Source: Brevipalpus yothersi (taxonomy: Eukaryota > Arthropoda > Arachnida > Trombidiformes > Tenuipalpidae). Taken from it: a DNA stretch of 64,000 nt. The stretch covers positions 1 through 64,000 of the forward strand of contig QZCP01000102.1 of NCBI GenBank assembly GCA_003956705.1. Direction: 5' to 3'. The first letter of the stretch is position 1, and each line of letters opens with the position of its first letter. Shown here one piece after another: positions 14,048-27,318 of this stretch. The notes beneath the pieces are model-generated. The model saw only the letters and a program-made list of their open reading frames with translations, searched no databases and was not told the DNA's origin. The position numbers and the translations under genes are program-made.

Positions 14048-14106
14048 ACAAGACATTTGTTGCATTTCCAAGTTGCTCGAAATCTAGAAATCTAGAAATA
14101 TTTTAA
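14048..14106 (+). other. Candidate terminal Pax3/7 coding exon (option 1)
   Basis: A CACACACAG acceptor preceded by a pyrimidine-rich tract opens, in the required phase 1, a short frame of 19 residues ending in TAA at 14104-14106. A competing option is 14242-14267: it has a stronger pyrimidine tract and CTACAG acceptor and would add only ESAPLLFQ before TAG. No family signature distinguishes the two, so both are weak. Confidence 0.25.
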
Positions 14107-17100
14107 CCTCATCTTTTTCTTCTTCATCATTTTCATGAATCTTATGATTTTTGATGAAGAAAAATTTTCCAAAATCACATAAATTCAATTGCTGAATATG
14201 TCTCATTTTTCGATTTTTCGATTTTTTTCTCTTATCTACAGAGTCAGCACCTCTCTTATTCCAATAGAACACTTGTACAGTGTGAAAAGAAACTATTCCG
14301 ATTGAACATTGGATCACGTATGATCATCATGAGAAGAAGAAAAAAAAATCAATGGATAACCAATGACAATCTTCCAAGTTTGTGTTGATTGATTAATAGA
14401 AAGAGAACCTTGTACTGGATGTCGGACGATTTTTTTGCGTAAAATTTCATCACATATTTCAAGATCCTTGAAATACCATCTCCAGTTGATGTATGATCTT
14501 CTATTTCTTCTATTTTCAACAATTGGATCTAAAAAAAGTAATTCACAGTAGTTGAAGACATGATAACCCTTTCATGATTTATATATAAATATATCTCTCA
14601 TTTTATTTTCTCTTTCTTTCTTCCTTTCTCTCTCTCTTTTCTCCTCTTTCATCCTTCACTTCTGATCCGAACCTTGAGGTACATCACACTAGCAGACAGG
14701 CACAAATCTATTCATCTTCATTTATTCTCATTTTCACTAGATCTTAAAATCGTTTTCTCTTCCTCTCTTTCTTTCATTCATTTACACACATTCATACACA
14801 TACACCACACACCACACACACACAAATTGTTCATCTGTTCATCGCCAATTTGTGCCTTTAAAAGAGTTGACATTTGTTATCCTTTCTCTCTTTTGCCTGT
14901 TTAACTCATCGAGAAAAAGAATGCGTCGTTCATAATATGCCCAATAATCATAAACAATTGAACTAAAAATAAAGTAAATCTCGGATCGACTTGATGGAGA
15001 GAGAAAAAAGCTTTTTTTCTCCTTTTATTTCATTATAAATCCATTCTTACGCAATAAATATAACACACAGGCCACTTTACTAAAGCATCTCAGAAGCTCA
15101 TATACAGGCACATACTTTGATCATTGAGGTTGGTCAGATCGGGAAGAGAACATTATGAGCGTGAGAGAAAAAGTCAGTGAACACATACACTGTACACTGA
15201 AAATTTATTTATGATCATGAAGTTTATGAATGAGGAGCATTATAATTAATCTGGCCAGCCTCCTTACCGCCCCTTCCGATAAGTTGATTCATGATTTTAG
15301 AACTTGCTGCTTGAACTGAATTCATGATACAGTATATAAATATATATTCGAGCGATCATGAAATTCCATAGATGGCGACCATGTAAACTTACATACTGGC
15401 ACATTGGCAAGAGAAAGTTCTTATACCAAAATGGGAAGAAACGGCTGATACAATGCTCAGTCAGAGGCCACTTCGTGATCACTGAGTTAATTAAGTCCTA
15501 ATCGATGGTGTGTTAGTTGGGCGGTCAGTAGATGGGCCATTTGGGAAAAAGTAAAGCTAAAGCGTACCCATTGATAAGGACCGCAAACGATGTTCTTTAT
15601 CGATGAATATTGTGGCTCATAAGCTTTTTTTTCTCACCGATCGTGTTCGAAAAAAAGTTAAACCACAAGCCTCAGGCTTATCCGAATATTAACACTGTGG
15701 CCCATTGGTGGTCGCAGGCTAGCTCAAATGTCCACTGTGTGTGAATAAATTTTTTCCCAAGAATGCGTGATTTTTTCAAGCAAAATTTCAAGCAAGCGAA
15801 TTTTTCAACCAGACTAACGCAATGTCTGACTCTGGTGAGTTAGGCTAGAGCAGTATTCGTAATACTTATATAATTGAACGATCTGATGAAATATATAAGC
15901 ACGTGGAATGATTCACTCTGACAATAGAGACAAAATTGATATCCGTGGATTTCACGTGAAATCAGGAGGAAGTCGTGTTAGGGAATAGATAAACTGTGAA
16001 CTATGGATATGAGACAATTTAGGCCAGATCATTGTCCTCTGGAGAGTGATTGTGTGAGAGGGAAAACTTAACAATTAAGGTTTTGTTATGGAATTCTTCT
16101 GGTAGAAAAAACAATATAAAATTAACATTGATTAATGAGAGGGATCTTGAAAGTATTTTAAAATACTCGAATTGGTTTTGTTTTAATGGAAAATGGATCA
16201 AAAAAAAGGATAGAGAGAGCAGAGTAAATATAATAGGAAAAAACAGCCAGTGTGCTCTGGATGTATAGGCTAGTTGATTAAGTAATAAATTATGCATTGG
16301 GACAGCTGGAACCATGGTCAAAATTAGCATATCATGTGTGCGGTGTTCACTTTCATGAACACTATGAATAAATAGCACCATCTTACCAAAAAATGGAAGA
16401 ATGAAACTCATTTCAAGATTAACTGGCCACGAAAAGAGCGCTAATGGAATTGAGCAATTTTCATGCTCCAAGCTAATCATATTGCAAGCTTCATCATACT
16501 GAATATTCAGTATCAGAAAAATATCAAAAAATATGCTTAAAAATGCTTAATACATGTATTTCATAGCATGAGTATTTCGAAATAAAGCTGAAAATGCTCT
16601 CAAGTTTAATTGTGTCTCTGAATTGATTCACTCGAGAAACTCAAATTGAGTTGGTTTGATTAATGGATATTCCCTTTATTTATTGTGAGATATTGCTCGG
16701 TCTCTCACTCACGAAATGCAATCTTGTCTCGATCTCATGTCTCCCATATATTGGTAATAAAAAAGAGATTCAATTTATCAATCATATTCGTTTGGAAGGG
16801 AACAAAGTAGCAAAGGTTTCTAACGTCTCAAGATCAATTACAATCACACCGCTGAATCATCACCATTACACGTGATGATATTTGAATTTCTCTTTTTTAT
16901 CAATATTGATTATTAATCTGTTGAGAGCAATCGATTAGTATCACAAAATTATCGTTTTCCCGATCAATGTCGGTCATACACATCTCTCTCTCATCTCTCT
17001 TCTCCAGTAAAAGATCAATAAGATTTTGAGCAGCTTCACACCTGATGAATAATCAATTAAATTCGATGATCATTTGTTTTCATAATATCATGATATCATT

Positions 17101-17929
17101 TATAATAATAATTTATAATCTTGCTAATAATGTTCTAGTGTCTAATAATGTTGTATATATTGACTACGCATATAGAGGGGAAACTTTTTCAGTAACCGAA
17201 TTCATTTCACGTGCGCATACAGATGATGATCATGATAATCATTGATAGGTTGGGTGAAAAGTGAATAAATTGGTTTGATGTATTCTTTTGCTCTCAATTG
17301 CCTTGAGAAAAGTCACAATTGAAAGATGCGAGACAAGATCCGATCTGATTGTCGAGTGTGATGTGTGCAAAGTGATGAGAGTGTTGAGAAGATGTGGAGA
17401 AGATGTGGAAAAGAGAGGATGAGAGAGTGGAGAAAAGAGAGAGAGAGAGTGAAATAAGAAAGCATAAAGAAAAGCACTTGAATTCTTATACTCGGTAGCA
17501 AATGGCAATTTCTTGGCCAAAAATTCGTTTCTTTTCGGCTTGAATATCCGTTTCGAGTCCTAAATTCGCGAAGAGAATCGCTCAGTTCGTGTTCATCTCT
17601 GCCCTACACATACACACGCTCATACACACTGAGCTTCTCGTGCAGAACTTTTTTTTCTTTCTTTCTTCTTCCATTCTTTTACATATCGCTGCTGGTTTAG
17701 CCTCACCTACAGACTAGTAATCTATGTGTATGTATGTGTGTGGATAATTTTCGAGTAAACATGCAGGAATATCACTCACTAAATACACACAGACAGATAG
17801 ACATACACATATGTATATGTATACACCCCACTTAATGGGCTATGGGCAGAAAGTATCAATCGCCCATCCAATGGTACCAGCAATCGGTAGCAGAATATCG
17901 GACCATAGGAAGGTCCAATAGAAAGAGAA

Positions 17930-17940
<11 letters not shown>

Positions 17941-17975
<35 letters not shown>
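17941..17975. repeat. (GA)n microsatellite
   Basis: Pure GA run with a less perfect GA-rich lead-in from about 17921. Confidence 0.95.
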
Positions 17976-17977
<2 letters not shown>

Positions 17978-19611
17978 CAAGGGGTGACAAACTAGCCATA
18001 ATATCAATCTGTTCTTTGGTTTTTCTATGCTTCCCAATACGTGCGCGTGCAAATAGCCATGGAACATGCACACCGATCGTGTGCGACACTTATTTGAATG
18101 ATTAGTCATGCTAGTTGGCTTGCTCTAAGGATTGTTAGTGTAATCATTGTTTGGATGGTGAAGGGAAGTGATTAACATGATAAGTGAAGGAAGCGGAATA
18201 TGGTACAAAAAATTGGTTTCTCTCTTCCTCGAAAATTCACGATTGAAGATAGAATGATAATCTTTTGTTCATACAAGGAGTGTAAGAACAGATTTCTTAT
18301 TATCAACTGTAAAACGTGAAACTTCTAGGTCGTCAAGAAAGTTCTTGTCATCGAATCTGAAATGATCCAGAGATACAGATCGTCTTGAGCATTTTTGATC
18401 AATCATATACGAGAATTTGATATAATTGATTCAACAAATTTATTAAGGATTCATGCTAATTAACTGAACTGTTTATAGAACAAACGAACTCGAACTTGCT
18501 CTTCAGAACAAAGTTCTAAAAGTTCTAAGAACAGCATCTGATGCGCCATCTGATGCGTATGATGAGAATATTCTTTCTGGTTATTCATGTAAAAAAAGAA
18601 ATGAGATATTTTTTGATCTAATTTCAAAAGTCGATTTAATTTTCTCCTTAATACAAGAATATTTTGGTTAATCCACACTAGTTTGGGTTCCCCAAAAAAA
18701 ACATAGATATTCTCTCTCTCTTTCTCTCTCTCTCCTCCACTTTTCACGACACCGGAGAACTTTGAGCTCAAATGAGTAGACGGGAAGCGAAAGTTCGGGA
18801 AAAAGGAAATTTCAATTTAATTCGAGGTGAACATCCTCCAGAAACGTGATAGTTGTTGTAGTAATAGCTGATCATGAGCTTTCCATAGATTTATCAACCT
18901 TAATGTCTACAAAATTTGTGTGTGAACACATGCCACACAGTAGCACACACATTTTTCTTATTGAAATCAACTGGACAGTATGTGTATGTCGTAAGAGATG
19001 ATTTTTGAGGCAAAAAAACTGTAAAACTCATAAAAAACTCAATATGATACAGAGCAGTCGTTACCTTGTTTGCTGAACGTAGTTGAGCATTTATTACTTA
19101 ATAAGAATTAAGCGAGATGTTCCAGTTTCCTCTTTTTTGGTTAGCTTGCAATTTTTTCTTCTACTCAATTGTGCAAAGCCAACTCACAGACATACCTTAG
19201 CATGATGCTTATTGTCGCGATCACAATGTAAGTATAATTTTGACTCTACCTTATCAGTAAGGTCCAAGTTTTTTGTTGTACTCAAAAAACTTGTACTCTC
19301 TGTACTGATTTATCGGTGGCCCATGTTAGCTTTACGTGAGCGGCCATCCGTGCGTTTCAACACAGTACGGATCATGATTATCATCGGACCGTCATAGTCA
19401 ATATAAATCATGCATACTTACCGACCAACAGGTAGGCCCAACCAGAGGACCACACAATCGACCGGGAAGAGGACACATAATACAAGAGGATTGTCCTGTA
19501 TGTGTATATGTGTTTGTTCCGTGTTTTTGCGGTCACAATGACTTGGGATCTTGTGTTTGCGGAAGAGATGATGATTATAAATGCGAAGCAGCTCAGTGTT
19601 AAAGGTCACCA

Positions 19612-19615
<4 letters not shown>

Positions 19616-19683
<68 letters not shown>
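19616..19683. repeat. (AG)n microsatellite, 68 bp
   Basis: Long uninterrupted AG run about 1.1 kb upstream of the SLC16 start codon. Confidence 0.95.
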
Positions 19684-19684
<1 letters not shown>

Positions 19685-19837
19685 AGCTGGCTATGAAATA
19701 TTTTTTCCTATTCGATTTGATCAGAGTAATATTCTTTTCCTTATGTTCATTGGAAAAGAAAGCTAATTGATCAAATTCAAGGCAATAACAAAGTTCTACA
19801 ATGCCTTGGAGGCTGATTCTGGTAATCATTTTTCTGG

Positions 19838-19867
19838 GAAGAAGAAAAAGAAGAAGAAGAAGAAGAA
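19838..19867. repeat. (GAA)n trinucleotide repeat
   Basis: Short GAA/AAG repeat in non-coding sequence. Confidence 0.85.
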
Positions 19868-20763
19868 GCTGATTAAAAATTATAGCTGTCGATCATGATG
19901 CTGGTAGGTGGTAAATTGAAAGGGTTCCTGAGAAAACATAATGTTTACCTCTCTCTCATTCAGTTGATTTTTGAAAACATTATTTTGCTGGCTCCAAATT
20001 GTAATCAACCAGAGGATAGATGAAAAGGATCTTCTGACAGGGTATTTGCGTTATCATCGACCTTGCTCATCTATCTTTCTCTCTCTCTTGCAGCTTCTTG
20101 TTCTCTCAACTTTTTCCACAGAATTAAGGCCAACAAATGAAGAAGCAGGAAGAGAGAGAGAAAAGTGAGAATGAGAGTAAGAGGTTGTCTTGTAAGAGAG
20201 AGATGAAGAGAGAGAGAGAGTAAAAGTGAGAGAAAGAGAGAAGCTGACTCCCTTGGATGAGAAAAGTGTATAAATATAGCTCATTTTTCGATTGCAAATT
20301 CTTAGCAATTAGCGTTCAGCCAGTGTGTGTATGAGAGAGAGAGAGAGGCGAGAAAAAAAGCCAATCGAAGTCTCATCATGATTCTGGTGAAAGCTTCCAA
20401 GTGATTTCGATGGAAAATATATTTCGAAAAGAATATCTGTCTAGCTCATGGAATCAACTGGAACTGATTGATTGAGAGGAAGAAAATATTATTATTATTA
20501 CTTCGTTGACGAACTGTCCACATAGTAGTTGTAACGATGGATCCTTTGATTCGATAGTTTTCATCTCTGTACTTCTGCGTATATCATCCTCATCTCTCTC
20601 TCTCTTTTCTCTCTCTCCTCATCTGCTCTCTTCTCCATCGAACCATCTCACTCTCTCTCTCTCTCAATCCTTTTTACTCTTTTTTTCTCTCTGTTGGTGG
20701 CCAACATCCCTCTCTATCCTCATCACATCTCATCTCTCTCTCTTCCCTTCCATCATCACGAGG

Positions 20764-22660
20764 ATGCATTCTTGTCGGCAATCAACCGGTGGCCAATCCA
20801 AGCGTCCACTGGGCTCTCGAGTCCGAATAGGAGTACGTAAACTGCTCGGACACCGGTCATGGCTAATTGTGTTGGCTTCTTTTTTAACCAATGGAATCAT
20901 TTTCGGTGTAATCAACTCATTTGGTGTCATCTATGTCTATTTACATGATCTATTCAAGAGTCAAACTGAAGATGCTGCTTTCCACTCATGTAAGTATACA
21001 CATTTATATTAATATGATATAAATCATACTTATCTAACACACACAATCAGCCAAAGAGAAGAGAGAATATCTTCACCTCGATCATTTTCCTTCTCTTCCG
21101 CTTGTCCCACTTTTTGATCAAATCACACTTTTGATCAATTAACTTTCGCTTTCTTGCTCAATTTAACAACCTACACACACACACAGCAATTTCTTAATAA
21201 GGCATTCATTAAGTGATCACCTAATGTCCATGTGCATGTAAATGTGATTGCATAATCATTATGCAAATGATGTGTGTGTGTGTGTGTGTCCATTTTGCTC
21301 TATGACATCCATTACATCCTTGCATACTTGATCGCCTCTTATCCTTACCACACTTTTGTCCACCCCCCAAAATCGTCCAATCTTGATTCGTGGCTTTAAT
21401 TCGTATCCTCTTCTCCTTAATCATTGCTATTCTGACCATAGAGAAAGTGTGAGAAAGTGTGAGAAAGTATGATAAAGTTGAAGATATTTCAACATAATTT
21501 TCGCTTGGAATATGTGTGTATGTTTGTGTATGTTTAACACTATCTTTCCTCTGATGAAATATTTTCGCTTATCGGACTTTGCTTTCTTGATCCCTGGAAT
21601 TCCAGGCATTCGCTCTTTTTTTTCGGGTAAACATACCGGGAAGTGAAAGTTTTTTTCGGGTATGTGTATACATTATGGCGAACGCCTACTTGAGTCACTA
21701 TTACTCTGTGGCTGTTTGTGTATGAATGCTTCGCTTTTGATTAACTATTTTCTGGCATCTTCATTTTCGATTAGTTTGTTTGTGTTTGTGTGTATTGATG
21801 CATGTTTGTTTGCCCTAATAGTCATCGATTGCGTGTGTGAGTATGTGTGATTAGAGTGAAGGTGGACATTGTGCGAATTACGTGTAGGGATAAGGGATTG
21901 TATGTGTGTGTGTGTATTTGTGTTTGTGTTTAGTTCGAACCTATGGGAATAATTTGAACTTGTAGTAATATTATCATCACTTCATCTCGTGTTGCCTATC
22001 GATTTCGTTCTTCACGAAAAACATTCAAGTTATGTCAGGAATTTGTGATGTTAAGTCTACCACTTTCTCACCTTAACATCCACGCACACTTGGGCTGCTT
22101 ATATTAAATCGATTAACAGCTTTTGAACACGTTCGCCTTTTTCCTGGATCACATACACACACACACACACACTTTCAATTCGCCTGGCACTTGGATTCAC
22201 CATATACGGCAGAAATCAGATTATCAGCCAATCATCCAGGCATCAATGTCGGTTCAATGGTAAGGTCGACAAATGCTGATGATTGGCAAAGAAGGAGATC
22301 GAAGAAAAAAAGAGCGAAAAAGAAAGAGAGAGAGAAAGAGAGAAAATAATTTCTTGAAGGTTAAGGTTTCTAAATTCGAATCCATTTCGATCAATTATGA
22401 AAACGAATGGGTTTCGTTGTTGCTACTAGTGTTGTGTATACGAGTCCAAGTGAATGGCTATGGGAAACTGTATCGCTTAATGGGCATGCTGAGTCTCTAT
22501 GGATGGTATTCTTTTCTTTTTTCATGTTCAACGTCTTCATCTTCTTTCTTTTTCTCATGTCATTTAAAGATTGTTGTTCGCTCTCGTTTTGTGTGTGTAT
22601 ATATATGAGAGAGTTTCCCTTGTTGCTGAGGAAAGTTGAGTGTGCGAAAAAGAGAAAGCT

Positions 22661-22728
<68 letters not shown>

Positions 22729-23314
22729 CTACGAAAAAAACTCATACTGAAAACTTTTCTCATTGCCAACGTTGTAACGTTAATCATTGAAGGAGCGACT
22801 CGAGAAAAAAGAAGAAGAAGAACTCAGATTCAAAATCAGATGCTGGAGACTAATGACACCTGGAATGAGTGTTCACTGATGATGAACTTGCTCCTCACAT
22901 CACTTTCTCTGCTATTCAGTCGAATCTTTGCCATGGAAATGAACTTTTTCCAGCATCACAATCTTCCTACTTGGACAGACTCCATCACTAAGGCAGATTC
23001 GTGTCCATGAGATGAGAGAGAGAGAGAGGGAACTTTCGAGTTTGAAAGCGATTCTCTTGAATATATATAATTCGCAAGGATGCCGTGTATATGAGCTGAT
23101 CTTATGCATGTGAACTAACTAACTTTGCATCGATGAAGACGGTGGGGATGATCAGTCTTAGGATAGATGAAATTTTCCTCTCAAAAGAATCTCAGACTGA
23201 TGGAGGCCAAAAGTCTATGGATTAGGATGGATAGGCATTTTGGTGCAAAAAATATCACTATATTCACCATCAATTATGAGCAACAACAGTTTTCCATCAT
23301 GTTCATCATAATTT

Positions 23315-23390
<76 letters not shown>

Positions 23391-26300
23391 CTCGATCTTC
23401 GTCACTTTTTTTGGCACAATAAACTCGCCCAGCAACAACACAGTATCGTTAGAACTTTTTGGCAATAGCATTCTTTTTTTCTTCTCACTTCACCAAAGTC
23501 ATTTCTAGGCTAGGCTCAACTTTATGCAAAACTTTTCCATTCTATATCTCAGAAAAATCATGATGAATTCATCAATAAAATGACGTCAGATGTTTCTGGT
23601 GCTAATCTCGCTGAAGCTAATCGAACGTAATCAGAACAAACGTTCTCTTTCATTCGGATAGTTTCATTGAGCATTTCATAGAATATAGTTATTCATATTC
23701 ATGTAGATGATGTTTCTGTTAGCGAGAAAAAAGAAAGTTTCCATTCTTAAACTGAGATGAAGAGGAATGGAGGTGAGAAAGTGCTAACATAATTGATTAT
23801 CATAACAATCAGTGTAATCGAGTAATAACGAGCAAAGATTCACTTCGAAAACATACATAATATGGTGATCACATTACGCTGATTATGCTTCTATTTTTAT
23901 TCCACTATCAATCTTTTTAGAAACTTGTATCTTTCTTTTTTGCTTAATCCAGGGCATAATGATTTTTATTTCGATTAGCTTGCTTTGATCATGATGGCAA
24001 TGAAGTGATCCAATCGGTGAAAGTATTGAGACAAAAACTCAAAGCTGGCAGTCTGTTATGCCATCATTGATATTCCCCAATATTTTTTAGTTTCATAAGC
24101 AAGAAGCTGATCAGTCATGAGGTGATAAAACTTTGATAGAACTCAATTCCGAAGAATTCTTATAAAATGATGTAATTGTGTATGGTTGATGCGAATTAGC
24201 TGCAAAAAGTCGAAGCTCAAATTGATTTTCTTGGTGAAGAATTTAATCTGAGTCTTTATCTGAGAGTGATAATCCGACACAGAGGCAACTTTTTCTACTC
24301 CAAAATATATCTCTTAAAGCGGATCATCAGGGGAATTCAGGAGGAAAAAAGACCAATTATCTATTGAAATTGGTCTCAAAGTGAAAGATTAATCGGAAAG
24401 GAAAGAGATATTCAATTGGATCTTAGTCATCTAATCTTTCTCAATTATCTGAGCATTTCTTTGACTTTATTCCACTTCTCTCTCTCTCCCTTCCCGAGTC
24501 TTACCCTAATCTCGAGATTAAGCTCCTCTCAATGATTATCTGACTAGTCTCTCACCTCAGACACTTATTCGAATATCGTTTTAGATTGCATACTCTCTCG
24601 AGCAACAAGTGCAATATCTTGGTAATCTCACCTAGATGTGTATATTTAAGGAACATCACGTAGATACCCAAGAAAACTTGTCACCAGTTGATTTAATGCG
24701 ACATTATTCGCAATAAGATGTCAGAGTTCTCAATAAGCCAGTCGAGCCATGCTGTCCTTACACGCACACATACGCATACACTCAGCATCAATCGATGTCC
24801 TCGAGATACAGATTACGTCGGAAGGATTAAGAGTATATTTCTCTCGCTCTCGAAAACCACACTCTACAGCAAATGGCATCTTCAACTTTCTCTCTCTCTC
24901 TCTCTCTTTCTCTCTCCCTCTTCCCCTGTTAAATTACCAATTTTATAGGCACATGATCCAGATATGTTTGCATCTTTGAAAAAACCTCTCCAACTAATCC
25001 TTTGAAGAAAAAAAAAATTGCCATCCATTTCCCATCATATGATTTTGTCAATGATTTCTCACCCAGACACTCGACAATACAACACCATCAAGCTCGATGA
25101 TCTCTCTCTGAAAAATTTTTCTCTATCTTTTTTTCATTCTCACAGCTTTGGTTGGCTCACTTCTATCAGGAATCACTTTTTTGTGCTCTGCACTGTCAAC
25201 AGTAATCACAGATCGATTTGGTATACGTTCCACCGCATTCATTGGCGGCTTACTTGCAACAGTTGGAATGTTGGCAGCATCTTTTGCGAGTACAATATAC
25301 GAGCTTTACCTTACCCTGGGACTTATCTTGGGTTTCGGTGTATCATTATGCTATGCACCATCATTGGTCATTCTTGGACATTATTTTACTAGCAATTTAG
25401 GCCTGGTCAATGGTATAGTAACGGCAGGCAGTTCAACTTTCACTGTGATACTACCAATTTGTTTGAAATATTTACTCGAAAGATTCTCATTGTATATAAC
25501 ATTACGGATTCTCAGTATGCTTATGTCGGTTTTGATGATATGTGCCTTAACTTTCAAAGAGAACGATGAGTATGCCAGCGAAAGTGGTTCTATTTCGAAG
25601 GCATCCTCTTCACCATCCACTCCGACATCCATAACTCCATTGACTACTTCCTCTTCCGAGAGATTAGCCATTCAATCTAAAGATCAATTGAATACACATT
25701 CTAATCCTTCGCCAAAACAATTGATCAACAGAGAAATATGGCACAATACACCGTACGTTTTGTGGGCTATTTCGGTTCCGATAGCTTTGTTGGGCTACTT
25801 TGTGCCCGCATTTCATCTACCCAAACATGTCAAAGACACTCTACCAGGATCAAATTCTGAACTCCTAGTCACCTGTATTGGAGCCACTTCTGGAATCGGT
25901 CGACTCATTTTCGGTCAAGTAGCAGACATGAAGAATGTGAATCCAATCATACTTCAACAAATTGCTCTACTAGTTTTCGGCATTGTGACCATGTTACTGG
26001 TTGTAGCGAAAAGTTTCCCAGTGTTAATCGCTTTGTGTGCATTGTTCGGTATCTTTGATGGATGCTTTGTATCACTCATGGGACCAGTTGCTTATCGTTT
26101 GGTGGGAAAAAAAGGCGCATCTCAAGCTATCGGATTCGTTTTTGGTTTAAGTTCAATTCCCTTCAGCATAGGCCCACCGGTTGCAGGTGAGTCGAGAATC
26201 TTTAACATGTTTCCTTAATGATGTTGTTTATGAATTCCTGCAAAACTCATGATACCTTCGATTACTTATGTATGATAGTTGTTTTCAGTATTTCCTAAAT

Positions 26301-26820
26301 TACCAATAACTCATCATCGTATGAACCAGCTTGATCTGAGATCCAACTGCAGACATGATTCTCATACCTTTCAGATGATGATATCGAATTTCGGAGGGAA
26401 AATTCTCTGTATTGATACCAATTGTTTATACTGAGCGCTTTCGATTTCTTTGGAAGTGAAGTGATGATTCATGATCAAGTAGAGAAGTTTGATGGCAAGA
26501 ATGTGAACAGGCAATTGTATCTTCATGCACTAACATGAATCAAGGTCTAGGCTGACATAATGAGTTGATTAAGACTTTCATGAAGCTTGAAAATATCTTG
26601 ATCATTCCATGAGTGAAAACTGTTGTGTTTTCTCCCAACAGGATACCTTTATGACGTCTACGGGAACTATTTCCTCGCTTTCCTCCTTGCTGGAATTCCG
26701 CCATTTATAGGTGCCACAATCATGATCCCAATTGTTTTGATACAAAGACGACAACGAAAACAGCAAGAAAGACTACTGGAATCCGAGAATAGACCGGAAA
26801 CATGGACACCATACAGTTGA
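20764..26820 (+). CDS. MCT8/MCT10-type transporter (SLC16 family)
   Basis: Three exons, 20764-20989, 25146-26186 and 26642-26820, phase 1 at both junctions, giving 481 residues. The product is a 12-helix major facilitator of the plasma membrane. Blocks resembling vertebrate MCT8/MCT10 include PSLVILGHYF, GLVNGIVTAGSS, LGYFVPAFHL, GATSGIGRL, ASQAIGF and GPPVAG. Family members carry aromatic amino acids or iodothyronines, and Drosophila karmoisin is a related gene. The Arg of GATSGIGRL and the Asp of FDG, both functionally important in MCT8, are kept. The His of the first helix of MCT8 appears as Ile (GVINS). A Ser/Thr-rich cytosolic loop (about residues 215-255) separates helices 6 and 7. The ATG at 20764 is chosen because it precedes the conserved first helix; the frame is open further upstream but lacks conserved sequence. 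Substrate is not predictable from sequence. Confidence 0.88.
22148..22172. repeat. (CA)n repeat
   Basis: Short CA run in the SLC16 intron. Confidence 0.8.
22664..22726. repeat. (AG)n microsatellite
   Basis: About 63 bp pure AG run inside the SLC16 intron. Confidence 0.95.
23325..23387. repeat. (CT)n microsatellite
   Basis: About 63 bp pure CT run, 600 bp after the AG run in the same intron and in the opposite orientation. The pair is a potential long imperfect inverted repeat. Confidence 0.95.
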
Positions 26821-27318
26821 GACACACTCCCAGAAAATATTTGGAAGTTTTCTATATAAATCATTGTGAACCAGACACAGATGGCTGCGAGGCTATCTTG
26901 CATTTGTTGAGTCAAGCTATCAAGCTCTTGTAGATAAAAAATCAAAGAAAAATTTCTACTTTCAAACGATAAACGCATTCTGTCTTCTAATTTTGAAAGA
27001 TTCAAGTGTACGAGAAATAGGAGAGATAATTTTAATATACTTGACCTCATCTCTCATTTTTAGTGAGTAGGTGTGTATAGTGAAAACGTCAGTAAGAGAG
27101 ATGGTAAGAATTGATCAATTCATTTGGAAATTCTTTGAGACATTGCCTCGTTAAGAGAGAAAGATGAATATATTCGGTGGAAAGGTTTATCCAAAAAGTG
27201 TGATGGATGACATCTCATGAGGATCAGGGAGATGAATCAAATGGAAAAGATGGGTGTAAAGATATCAGATCATACAGAGGAATTCCAAATATTAGTTATC
27301 TTACAAATTCACTTAAGG
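26821..27318. other. Intergenic, tail-to-tail SLC16 / HDAC-A
   Basis: Contains the 3' untranslated regions of two convergent genes. I see no canonical AATAAA just after the SLC16 stop; TATAAA near 26858 is the closest hexamer. No other feature is visible. Confidence 0.6.

Larger units (their letters stand above)
13560..20763. other. Long non-coding stretch between Pax3/7 and the SLC16 gene
   Basis: No confidently coding sequence. The missing terminal Pax3/7 exon should be here, or the gene could end soon after 14 kb. Content is AT-rich with scattered CT/CA tracts, two long GA arrays (17941, 19616), a GAA repeat (19838) and CA/TG runs. The first exon of the SLC16 gene may also have untranslated exons in the right part. 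Confidence 0.6.
20990..25145 (+). other. Large intron of the SLC16 gene, 4.2 kb
   Basis: Donor GTAAGT at 20990 and acceptor CTCACAG ending at 25145, with a CT-rich branch region. It holds two long microsatellites, CA/TG runs and a 10-bp GAGAAAGTGT triplet repeat at 21441-21470. No second gene is recognised inside. Confidence 0.75.

Noticed and set aside
25018..25392. Second open frame overlapping the start of SLC16 exon 2
   Set aside because: Out of frame with the conserved transporter sequence and composed of intron plus shifted codons.
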